Of a stretch of 64,000 nucleotides of DNA, positions 27,701-40,600 are shown piece after piece. Source of the stretch: Apostichopus japonicus (lineage: Eukaryota > Echinodermata > Holothuroidea > Aspidochirotida > Stichopodidae); NCBI RefSeq assembly GCF_037975245.1, contig NC_092563.1, positions 7,065,501 to 7,129,500 of the forward strand, in the 5' to 3' direction. Made by a program: the position numbers and the translations under genes. The stretch's first letter is position 1. Every line of letters starts with the position of its first letter. The notes under the pieces were generated by a model. That model was not told the DNA's origin and did no database searches. It saw only the letters and a list, made by a program, of their open reading frames with translations.

Positions 27701-30700
27701 CCTTGTTCGTTCATGAATTGCAATTTATTAGACGTATTTTGACTTTAAATGGTTACCCTTGGAAGTTGTTGCATGAAATGGAAAAATATACTTACAAATT
27801 AAGAAAACAACTGGGCATGGGTCCTGTAATTTAATTAGATCATGGGGAGACCAAAGTAAATACTTTTTATGTTAAATCACCATATTGTGGCCCCAGCAGT
27901 GATAAACTCGCTAAGACTTTAGGTAGTTACATTAAGGGGTTGTGTAATGACAATATACATATCAAAATAATTTTACTGCAAAAGAAAATCTCTGCTCTGT
28001 TCAATTTCAAGGAAGCCTATAAGTTAGATTATGCCAACAATGTTGTTTATAGGATTAACTGTCCAGACTGTGACTCCTTTTATGTCGGAGAAACCAATAG
28101 ACAGCTTAAGGATAGATTTAATGAACATCTGATGAGCTCCTTTGGTGGTCAGAAAGGCGCTATTTATAACCTTCATTGTACTGCGCACAAACATAATCTG
28201 CCTACTTTTGTTGACCATTGTGCCTCTATTGCATGGCAATGAACCCCAGTGGTTCAGGAGGAAGATTAAAGATCTCGAATCTCCTAATGAAAGACTTAAA
28301 TGCTGACCTAAATAGAAATGTAGAAATAGAAATGCTACGGGTTGGAGCTATTCTAATCCCCATTTACTTTTTATTGCTGGTTTTTCTATTCATTCCTACT
28401 TTAAAAAATATTCACTAGAAAAATTTGCTGGTTGTTCTAATCATTCCTAGTTTAAAAATCACTCATGCTTATCACTGTTGTTGTCTTTGGATGTATATTA
28501 GCCCTTGTATTTAATTGATCTTGTACAATTGCCTGACGATGGAGTGGTGACCACTCAGAAATATAGCAGTATGTCGTTGTTAAAAATATTCGCTTGTTCA
28601 TCTTTTATATACATGTATATGTATATATATATATAAATATATATTTATATATATAAATATATGTATATAAGAATTGAATGTGACAGATATATAGTAAATC
28701 AATAAAGAATAACACACCAGAAAAATTCCACTTCACGACCTGTTTCGTCCTTTTGGGACTCATCAGGCGAAGGTAGGAATCGAACCCCGGATCTTTGTGT
28801 CACGAACCCAAGTCCGTACCACTCGACCACAGTGATTCTACGGGAGTGCTGTATATATACAGAGTGAGAGAGGAAAAATGGGAACCTCAAAAATTGTCAG
28901 TGAAAGGGGGGTGGGGGGTGGGGAGAATCCTCAGGCCATCACTGTCTACCCTGTGTGTATAATATGGATCAGCGCTGTAATTATGTCACTGTTCCTCTTT
29001 CACTTCCGGGTGTCTTGGCGTTTTAAGTTCTACTCCCTCATTTTCTCCTTTTTCTCTCTTTCTTATTATTCTTTGCCGTCCCTTCCTTCCTTCCTCTTCC
29101 CCCTTTTTTTCCTTTTTTTGTTCTCTTTTTTGGCCTCTACCCTTTTTCCTACCCGGGGGGTGGGGGGATGGGCGCGCGCCCAATGCCCCATGGATATGCG
29201 CCTGCATACCCCATACTATTTACTCAAAAGTTGGTAAAATATATCCATATAGAATACAAGTATTGGTATCCATGAATGGTCTTATACGTCGAAGTAAAGC
29301 CATCTTCTGGAAATGAGCTTGCTAACAGAATCGACTTGTTCATTCCAAGATAATTGAATGTCGAATTTTACGCCCAAAGTCTTTTCACACCTTACACTTT
29401 CAAATAATATTTTATAGGATCGTTTTCATATCTCTGTGCATTATTATACGTCTCATTTGTTGTTTACAATTTTTAATGTTTTGAGCTCTTGTTATCAACC
29501 AATTTCCATTGTATTTGTATATGATTGGCTGAATAAATATCTATCTATCCATCTAATGAATTTTCGACGCTAATATTTATCTTGTTATTTGGAATAGGAT
29601 TTCAGCCTATGTCTTGAACCAATGAACATGCTTTTGGTTTGTTACTATTTATAAACATTTTATATTTTTGGCACCATTTGCAAACATTAGCCATATCCTC
29701 ATCAAGTTTGGTATTTAATAATCTATAGACTTGCCTTTCATATGAAATGTTGTATCATCTGCATACATATCCGCCGAGCAATGATTTATACTTTGACCCA
29801 TGTCATTAATGAACAAAACAAAGAGTAACTGGCCCAGAATTTACCCCTGTGGCACCCACATGTTATAACTGGCAATAAGGGGGAATACACACCATTAACA
29901 TATAGATTGTTGCCTATCGCATAAATACGACTTAAACCACGCAACGGAGCTTTCTGAGAGACCATATCTAGTTTATTAGAATAGAATGGTTTACTAGGTC
30001 AAGTGCTTAGATTCTCAGGTCTAGAAATACCGATCCAAGAAGATATTTGCTATTAATATGTAACCTGTGGTTCGTTCGTCCGCCCTCTATTTAGATTAAA
30101 GTAATAGACCCTAACGCAGAAGAAATATAGACACAAAACCCAAGTTATTCAATTGTCCCAACACATACTGAATTAATACGGTCAGGCCTAGGGTACTCGA
30201 CTATTGAGACGGGATAGAGGAATTCCCCTGTTTGAATATGGTGTGGTATACACTTAAATGCTTAAAATAATAATGCTTAATATATAGTAACAATGAATGC
30301 TATCCCACAGTAGTTAGATAAACCACCTTCTAGATTAATACACCCCCTCCCCCCCCCCCCATTGCATGCACTCATCCCCAGTTAGAATATATAAATTTCC
30401 CCTAATAAATATCGAGCGTTAACTGATCTGTTCGCTAACATCACAGGCTCAGGCAAAGTTCCTGTGACCGCGTCAACGTATGGATACCCGGTCATAAACA
30501 CCAGTCTGGAGAGGAGGTTACCAACAGCGCGTAGCCAGGAATTTGGGCTGAAAAATTTGGCTGAAAATGCATCCCAGATCGATTGTTAGTTGCATCTTAG
30601 CATTTTCTCTTTTGAAAATACTAGCGATATCATAAAAACATTAAAAAAAATCCTCAAGGGGGGGGGGGGGCGGCTGCCCCCTTCGCCCCCCACCCCTTGG

Positions 30701-33700
30701 CTAGGCTCCTGGTTACCAAACAGTAATAAAACACTACCACTACGATGACATCTAAAATACCTCAATATGATTTAAAACTACTGTTGCCAAACACTTTAAA
30801 TCTGATCAAATCAATACATCAAAATAATACAACATTGAACAACGGTGTATTAACTCCACGGTAAAACATGAGATAACCCTTTCCCAATCCGTACTTATCC
30901 CTTATCACGATAGTATACCCGTTTGTGTACAAACGAGGATCACCAATATTCTGCAACAACGCCCCCACTTAGATATAACACACAGCTCAGGTCTCTGTAC
31001 TCATGGGCATATTGTTAAGCCTAACAACCCTAGCTACTATTACTATTACTAATACAGTATGGCTCCCATAACACAACTATATCGCCTTATAGGCCAAAAC
31101 AGCCTATTTATCTTATAAAACCCCACATTCTAAACATAATCTATCGCACAGTAAACTTTATTCAATAACTGTCACCGTAAACAATGAGTCTTTCACCAAC
31201 TAATCAAAGGTTCAGTTATATCGGCGAACAATGCTGAAACTCCGCTGTGAACTACACACAACAGGCGACATACGCTAAAATACACTAACAAACATAGCAC
31301 ATCGCATGGACTCGATTGTATCTTTTAAAAAAAAATCTTTCAAATCAAATATATTACATCATATAAAATAGCCTATAGTATTATTGATTCACCTAGGGTA
31401 AAAGGGGATGAATATTCACAAAAACCTATTTCGATGACATTATTGATTTTCGTGGTGGTCAAAACATTGCTGAATTTATATTTGAAAACATAGTTAAAAA
31501 CTCTTACTCACATCAATGTGTGTAAACTATTCAGATGCTTATTACGGAAATCTTTGGGGTCTAATTCTCAACAACCTTTATTAAATGTGAATCCACTTTT
31601 CTATGGGTGATGGTCTTAAATGAATTAAAAAGGCAATATAATTACAGATTTTTAATGTACATGAAGCCCCAAGACCAAGGGCGTAGGAACCGGGGGGCTG
31701 GGGGGCGCCAGCCCCCCAGTGAAAAATGTGGAGGGCGGAAGTATCATTCCACCCCCCCCCCCCCCGCTTCGCAAGTCAGAAAACCCCTTTTTCATTTCCA
31801 AATGAGAAAAAAATCTCATTTGGAGCACCAAATTGCATCTAAGGCCAGGTGAAAATACAAATTAAGTTTACAAAATGGAGTGAGTGTTGAAGTGTGCTAT
31901 ATTGCACCAAATTGCATCTGAGGCCACCTGGAAATGCAAAAAATTCCAAAGGGGAGGGGGACACCCCCTCCCCTTAGACCCCTCCCCAGGCCGGCCATCA
32001 GTCTTCAGCCCCCCCCCCCCCCCACTCAAAAGCACCTTCCTACGCCACTGCCTAAGACAATTATTTGGGGTCTTGTAAACAACCTTTAGTAAATTGTGAT
32101 CTACTTTTCTATGGGTGATGGTCTTATATGAATTAAATAAGCAAAATAATTCCGGATTTTAATGTACATGAAGCCCCAATACAATTATTTGGGGTCTTGT
32201 CAACAACCTTTATGAAATTTGAATCCACTTTTCTATGGGTGCTGGTCTTATATGAATTAAATAGGCAATATAATTCCAGATTTTTAATGTACATGAAAAT
32301 ATTTGGGGTCTCGTCAACAACCTTTATTAAATTTGAATCCACTTTTCTATGGGTGATGGTCTTATATGAATTAAGTAGGCAATATAATTCCGGATTTTTA
32401 ATGTACATGAAGCCCCAAGACAAATATTTGGGGTCTTGTCAACAACCTTTATTAAATTTGAATCCACTTTTCTATGGGTGATGGTCTTATATGAATTAAA
32501 TAGGCAATATAAGTCCAGATTTTTAATGTACATGAAGCCCCAAGACAGATTTTGGGGGTCTTGTCAATAACCTTTATTAAATTTGAATCCACTTTTCTAT
32601 GGGTGATGGTCTTATATGAATTAAATAGGCAATATAATTCCAGATTTTTAATGTACATGAAGCCCCAAGACAAATATTTGGGGTCTTGTCAACAACCTTT
32701 ATTAAATTTGAATCCACTTGTTCTATGGGTGATGGTCTTATATGAATTAAGTAGGCAATATAATTCCAGATCTTTATGTACATGAAGCCCCAAGACAAAT
32801 ATTTGGGGTCTTGTCAACAACCTTTAATAATTTTTTTAAGTTCTATGAGGGGCACTTTCATAACATGAACACATTTTCTTTGATGGTAGTATCATATTAT
32901 CTATATTGGGCTATGGCACCAGGGTTGTCCAACCTTTTGCAGAGGAGGGACGCATGGAATGATTATGATGAAGGAGGGGCCGCATGAACCCTATGCTCGA
33001 TTTTTCGATTTTTGCCCAAAGCCCAAGGCAACAAGATATGAGCACTGCGCGCAGAGCGCACTGATTTATTTTCCTTCCTGATTAAACATGAATAAAGTCC
33101 AGCCGCCCCCCCCCCCACCCTTCTCCGCTGAGAGAGTGTTACACAAACTGACGTGTAAGCAGTTTTTGGACCCAGAAGGTTCGAATGATTGATTATATAG
33201 CTTAAAATTGTTATCAATAAATCTGCTCACTAACATTTCGCACCGTAGAGCATCTCTGGCGGGCCGGACGCAACCATGCGGCGAGCCGGACTGTGGCCCG
33301 CGGGCCGTAGGTTGGACAACCCTGGGCTATGCATATGGGACACAAATTCTCTCGCATGGGTTTTTTCTTCATTCCCACACGAAGGAAATGACACCATCTT
33401 CCACATACATCTCATGCTACCCACATTGCAGGCATTTCAGGCTGAAGACAACCAGGCATGTCACACTGTTTCCTCTGCCCTGGTGGTTTCACTGCATTCT
33501 TCTTAAGTGTGGTGAAGACATACTTCCTCATCAGCAGCACATGCTCATGTGTAAGACTTTCTAAAAGGATGTCTCGAGTCAAAGCTAAAGCATTCTGTAA
33601 GAAAATCATTGAAATATGGCTAAATGGTAATACAGCATATTTTAATTTTTTTATCGTTTCAAATTAAAGTTAACTGAATAATTCTATCATAATAAGATAT

Positions 33701-34599
33701 ACCTTAATTCTTTAAGGTATACTGTATTTGCTCAAACTATGCCAGATTTTCAAATATCGTCAAAATTCTTAAACTGCTTTATTACCACGCACATATACTT
33801 CTTCACTGGGACATTCAGTCATCTTTTTTGTGTTCATGCTTAATGTCTGAGAGTTCATAAATTGGAAGAACCTTTATTGGATATGTTCACCATTAACACA
33901 AAAGGTCCACATGAGTTCCCATCTTTCTGTTAGGCTGACATCAAATGTCCAGTCTTCCATTCTCCATCAAGCTCATCAACTAGCCTTGAGCGATTATGCA
34001 TGAACTTCCTGAAAGGTTGTAATTGCAGATATTTAATAATTTTTTTAGTCCCAAATATGCTGCCTTTGTTAAGAATAGTCTGTACATCAAAACCCCTGTA
34101 TATGAGGGAGCAGCAGAATCAAGTGAAGGTCAAATTACAATTTCTAACTGAAAAGAATGAATGTATGTAATCACAAAAATTTTCTCAATGTTAGCATGTT
34201 GTACATATACTTGGACTAGTACATTTTACAGTGGGGGGATCTTAAAGAGCCATAGATGATGATTTTGTTTTTAAGAATTAAGAACAGTGGGTGCCGGTGT
34301 AGCAGTACAAACTGTCGCAAATATTCCATATTCAGTATAAACTGTCCCAGTCCCACAGGACAGTTTATACTGGATTTACCAGTACGTTTTGGTCTTCCCG
34401 GACCACACCGGCAAGATGTGCCTACATATGGTTTATGGGACACATAAACTTAATAGATATAGTGCACAATATAGCATAATTATGTAGGCCTATAAGGTCT
34501 ATCTAAAAAAGGTATATAATTTATCAAACTACGAAGCCAATTTAATACTTGAAGGTGACTTAAATACCAAATCATTTTGGCTATATGTGATTGCTTAAA

Positions 34600-34652
<53 letters not shown>

Positions 34653-37600
34653 CGCGTATCGAGGATTTTCTAACACAGGGGTGCGAATTACTATCAAAGC
34701 AGAGCACCACCATTGGTTGGCGCGCAGCGTACAAGAAAATTTCTGGTTTTGATAGCCCCTCAGATCACAGGAAATGGCACTTCTCAGGCTTGAAAATGAC
34801 ACTTTTGCCTGAGAACCAATAGTTTTTATTTTTATCCATTACCTTTTTCAAGATTGTCACACATCACGTTCGACCTCATCGCATCTCCTGTGGATCATTG
34901 CTTTTGTAAGTAATACTACATAACGGCCCACAATACCTGTCAGCCCCACTTTTCAAGTTTTAAGCCCATTATTTGTTCAGAATTTGAATAATAAATGATT
35001 CCCTTCAAAACATACCCATAATGTTGCACAAAATTTTATCTATGGACAACCAATATAGAAAAACACCCTTCAACCCCTAACAGACCGGTCAAATTTGCAC
35101 AAGTAGAGGGAGGTATGATGAAGAATGCTGGTTAGGGAATTTTCGAAAATTCAGTCACAGTTAATTTATTGGTTTACAAATATTAAAACCTCTTACAACG
35201 GCTACAATAAAACTTCGATATCATAAAAAAAATATGCTAGAGAGGGGGGGGGGGTGATCTCCCCTTCGCCCCCCTGGCTATGCGCCTGTTGTTAGAAATC
35301 TTGTAGGAAACAGGCCAAATGGAAACCCAGTGAACCCAAATCGATGTGGATCATATATATAATTGTACATACTTACACTCATACACAAGAGATGTACAGA
35401 CATTATGATAATAATCATGAGTGACAACATGCTATACGGTCACAGGTCACAGAAACGACCACGAAGAGTCATTTACCTCATGCAACATGTGTTGGGTGAA
35501 GTTTAAACAACTGCAGATATGATTTGGATAAATAATCTTATGCATTATTTTATTAATAGCCACAACAAAAAACTATGCCACCAAATATTGGGGGGATATT
35601 AGATACTATGTCCCCCACCTAAAATATTGGGGGGACATGTCCCCCCTTTCCCCACCCATGATCGCCGCCCATGTTTGTGCCCATATGTATGCTACTAATT
35701 CTGTATTAAACATTTTGGTGCATGCCAGTGCTGGGCAGCCAAGTAGCAGACTCCCCCAGACATGCCATGACAACATAACTACCCACTCTTGATCAGGGTT
35801 TTTTATTCTCTAAAGTTTAAGTATGCCCAATTAGCTACCTCATGACTTAGAATAAGTTAGATTAACTTACTCAACAGAAATCATTGCTTTCTTTCAATTC
35901 TCCATTTTCAGCAAGCTTCCCTGCCCCCATACAGCTGATTAACTTTGTAATGCTACAAATGCCCACAGGTTTGTCTGGTGCAATTGTGCCAAGCACACAG
36001 CCTCCTCCGGTGCATCCCACACCACCCATCCAGTGGCGGCGGAACGGGGGGGGGGGCTTGGGGGCTCTAGACCCCCAATAACAAAGTTGAGGGGGCAAAT
36101 GCATGATTAGCCCCCCCCCCCCCCAATATTTACCAAGGCTCCGAAACTTGCATCTGCCCATTTTTCAATGCATACTTGTCGATCTGTTCGATGCACACGT
36201 ATACTATATAGGTGTAATAATTTTAGTAAATGCTGGGGGACCCTCGGCCCGTCCCCTGGCTATAGACCACACTGTCACCCTAACCGTGAAAAGTGGAAGC
36301 AGTGAGTGTGAGTACCGGTAAGCGCAACACAACTTCGAGCATTCAAACGATATGATAATTGATTGTCTGTAACATGCCTCATCGAATATTAGTGTTTTAA
36401 ATAAGAGTGTGATAAGCTAAACGCTACACTCATCAAAATTTGCGTTTACACTACGAGTGCACGCGATATTAGCATTTCACCTGTACTGTATAGGGTACAT
36501 GCATTCGTGACAGAGCTTGGTTCATAGAAATTTGTTGGCAACTGCACATGGTTTTGGAATTGCCCATTTGTTGACATTAAGAAATGCTTTCTGTTTTTTC
36601 TTGCATTTTTTTCTGCATTTAATTGCAAGTAGTAATTTACTACAATCAAAAACGTCTTTGCAAGTACACTACGAGTAATAGCTACTCTCTTAAAACACCA
36701 TCGAATATACAAATTACAATGTTTTAACAGATTTTTACGTGCAATCTGAGAAATTGCAGGCTTGAGACCCATATTTTAGGGCTAGGTATTCGCAGCATAA
36801 AACACTCGGGAAGTGCCGTTTCCGGCCATCTGGGGTTTGAAAAACCCAAACCCAAAATTTTCTTGTACGCTCCGCGCCAACTGATGGTGGCGCTCCGCTT
36901 AGATAGTCTCCAGAGCTGCCTTTATACGGCTCTGATAGTCTCCACACATTAGCCCCCCCCCCCCAATAATATTCCCGTTCCGCCGTGCCTGCACCCATCC
37001 CATTGCTCATGGCATGCTAAACTGATGGCTGTAACATAATCAGCGTTATATACCTATATATGTTGGTAGCCTGTAAGCACTTTACAGTTGTTTTCAGTAC
37101 GGGCCGCAGGCTACAATGTCGTGTACAAATTGATAAAATACTGGGCTCTTTGGTGCCCTGTTTTTCTAGTACTGAATATTGAACAAAGCCCTAAAGAAGT
37201 TAAAACTATGTTTCTTCGATCTTTACCAGTAGGCAATGTTCTGTCGAAGTTCACTTCCACCACTTTGTGTCCAGTTAATTTTGGTTCAGAATCAAGATAT
37301 AATCCCGTCCAAATATAGCTTAACTTCGAATCTATCATGAACGTATATAGTGCTGTGTGTAATACACACCGGGCAAACCCAAAATTTTCCGCGCTACCCA
37401 AGTTTCGGATATATTGTCGTATAAGGAACTTGTGGCATGTGACGTCACCATGTAACTGACGTCACCCTTTCACGTTATGTCAACGAAACCCCAAAGATTG
37501 AGTGAGAACCCTGCCGGGATAAGTGAATGAATCTGGTGATAAATCTGAATCCTGGGATGAATCCTGGGATGAATCCTGTGATGAATCCTTATCCTGGGAT

Positions 37601-40600
37601 GAATCCTGTGATGAATCTGAATCCTGGGATGAATCTGAATCCTGGGATGAATCCTGTGATGAATCTGAATCCTGGGATGAATCCTGTGATGAATCCTGTG
37701 ATGAATCCTGGGATAGCTTCAGGTTGGTCTGGGCGCGTTGTGAGGGTGACGGTGTTACAGTATGTTAGCACCAATCAAAATAGATCTTAGGAAAGGTCTG
37801 GGGTTTCAGCCAATCGCTGCCAAGCACCCCAAATCAAGATGTCTGCGCCCGTAGATGAAAACAAAGTGAGAAGCGTAGACGAGAAGAATGGCGACTTCCA
37901 GCCCGACTTCAAGCGTGTATAGTTAAGTTGAAGGATCAAAGAAATAGAGAAATGGCGAGCGGTCGATTCTGGCCCTTTGGAATTGATGAAGAAGTCCGAA
38001 TTTCTATATAGACTACCTTACTAGTAGTAGGCATACTGTAGTAAAAACTAGTTCTACTAGTAGCATGGTGGGCTCATAATTGACGCACTTAAGGATTTGA
38101 TCAACGATATCTATCAAGGAAAAATCCAAATCACTCAACTGTATGTGTTTTTCATATGTGTAGTTCCTCAGAAATGTTATGATCTCAAAATATTTAAGGT
38201 TCTGTGCTTATGCACCGTACAATTGAGCAGAATTTGACCACAAAATGTCTGCCATGTCAAGTTCTTTCATACCCCTAAATTGACACATCCGTCGATAAGC
38301 TAACTGTAGTGTAGGCCTTAGTATACATCCATTGACTTTAGATGCTGTTTGCTATGCTCTGAGCCTCTAAGCTCAGACAGGTCTGGTCCCAGAGAGAAGT
38401 GTTATCATATTGAGGTAATGTTGGTTGTTTTTAGGGTGTAAGATCTCCAAATGCCCAAAAAACGTGCACAACTGGGGGGAGGGTGTTAAAAGCTTAAACA
38501 ATACCACAATTTGGTCAGCAAATAGCTGAAATGGATTCAAACTCATACAATATGTAATTCTACTTGACTGCAAACATTTTAGGTGGCCTGCTGTATCGTT
38601 GCTAGTAATAATTGAAGATGCGTCAATTACGGGGGTGCGTCAATTATGAAGCCTTTACTATATACTAGCCTAGAAGCACTAGCATGGCCACTTTATGTCT
38701 GAACTTCGCAGTGTTCCGAACTTCGCAATACTGACTATACTAGTAGTAGTACTACTAGTAGTACTCAGTAGTAGTAATACTACTACTAGTACTACTGTAC
38801 TAGGCTGTTAACTGTATGTTAGGAATGTTACTGTGTTAGCCTTACTTAGGCCTGCAAACTGTACTGCCAGTGTCATGCATGGCCATTCACTCTGGTATTT
38901 TAATAAGTATAGTACCCTAGTGCCTAGGATCAATACTTCGTTCTTTACTGGTGGATCCAAAGGGGAGGGGCGTCGTGCTTACCCAAAGGCGATTCACAAT
39001 ATGTCTAATGCCCCATTGTTTGTCCTATGTACACTGTATAACAATGTGCAACGTATTGTCTGCAATTTTGAAAAATACAATATGACTACCAGTACCAAGT
39101 GGCAAATACTCACTCCACATGTTTTTCAGCACTATAGACTATACTGTACGTATTTCATGGACTTTTGTGGATGAAATTCATGTTGGAAGCCCTCAGTTTG
39201 TAATGACTTGAGTGACAGTGATTGAGATCCTTGTTTGGACAGGGTGTTGAGCTATTTTAATAAAATTGTGACAGTTGATCAGCATAAGATCCAAGAGAAC
39301 TTCATATGTCATTCAAAAGCATTGACTATCCAATCTGGCCTTAATTTCAAAAGATGGTTTACTGACAACACAGTTGAACACACCCTGGCAGTAGATGTCA
39401 ATAATCGTTAACATGCTGATAAAAAAGGATAGTACTGGCAGTAGAAGCACAACCAAAACATTGGCAAGGAAAGTAAAGCTGCACTCAAAGACACACAAAA
39501 TATTTTGCATGGTTCCATGACTGCATGGTCTATGGAAGTTGCCATCATGATAAATAACAGTATGTCCATGATGGATGCCTCCTATGAACGAAGACTGGAG
39601 CAAAATGTTGTTATTCCATTTTTAATGGAGTGGCACCTGGTTAATGGAGAGCAAGCACAGTGTATATAAAATACTGGTGTAAAAAAGCTATACAAATTTC
39701 GGGTTAAAATTCCACAACTTGAGTGTGGTTTTAATGGATTAGCTGTATTTCATTTATCTATGGTTGTTTAAGGGCTCTGGAAACTCTTTTTGTGATGGAG
39801 TTTTATGAAAGTTGGATGCAATTTCCTCTGCAAGGTCACAATTGTAGTCACAAGCATTTCTCTGGCAACTAGAAATGTTCATCCTCTCAGTTTAGTCACT
39901 ATAGGCAGGTTTTCTTTCAATCATCTGTTGGCAAAGTTTTCAGACATTGTATGAGAAGAAATTCAATAATTTCACCTATGGCAGTGAGCAAAACTCTTGC
40001 CAAAAGTGTGCAAAACTGTGGCAAATAGTACTTCACACAAAATACCTGACATTACACTCATATTTCCATGCATATTGTGTTGAAACTTTTTATCTTTTCA
40101 TTCTTGTCAAGAGACATGCTGAAGGGCATAAGAAGCCTCATAGAGAAAGTTTCATGAGTGCAGTAGTAGCAGAAAGACATGACAGTAATCACATTGAGAC
40201 TGATTTGGCTGGACATTCCAACTGAAAATTATAATTTAGTTTTATCAATTTATATTGACATTCTGTTTCTCTAGCTCTCTTGACTTTCAGGTTTCTTACA
40301 TGAAATCTTTATTAAAATTCTTTATGAAATACTCAATGCTTTGGACCATTGTTCTGTGGAATAAATTAATATTTTTGAACAGAAATCGAGATTTTCTGTG
40401 ACTTTGTTCACGTTTGTTACTTTGCTAGGTTTTCACGTCTCCTGACTGAGTAGCCTTAGTGCGTAGGTTACTGTTAATATTTGTTTTAGTAACGAAGCAA
40501 ACCTAATCCAGTCTTCTTGCTTTTGCATAACTCTTAACGTCGAAAAAAATGCACCAGTTCAAAAGACGAAGTGGATACGATTACTAGGGATCTTGGGCTG

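Larger units (their letters stand above)
27151..28600 (+). mobile_element. Penelope-like element, 5'-inverted, inserted in the LINE
   Basis: The + part (27376-28600) carries the end of a Penelope-type RT, a GIY-YIG endonuclease and a 3' region with a hammerhead-like motif. The preceding RT motifs lie on the minus strand at 27160-27340, joined head to head. The left junction interrupts the LINE at about 27150. The word CTTTTATAGAAGATAT occurs in both orientations, at the left edge (about 27151-27166) and at the start of the + part (about 27380-27396), so a short stretch is duplicated at the inversion. Confidence 0.85.

Noticed and set aside
28133-28150. CTGATGAG in the Penelope-like ORF as another hammerhead core
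   Set aside because: No stem II or GAAA follows; the text encodes HLMSSFGG in frame of the endonuclease.
28699-28890. 63-codon minus-strand protein
   Set aside because: The frame runs across the tRNA-like head and hammerhead of the SINE, so it is not a protein gene.
37523-37790. Asp/Glu/Ser/Trp-rich 81-codon frame and its shadow
   Set aside because: A 12-bp tandem repeat keeps every frame open. Low-complexity product with no splice or homology support.
39313-39603. 96-codon minus-strand hydrophobic frame
   Set aside because: No start context, homology or splice support; likely chance in decayed repeat sequence.
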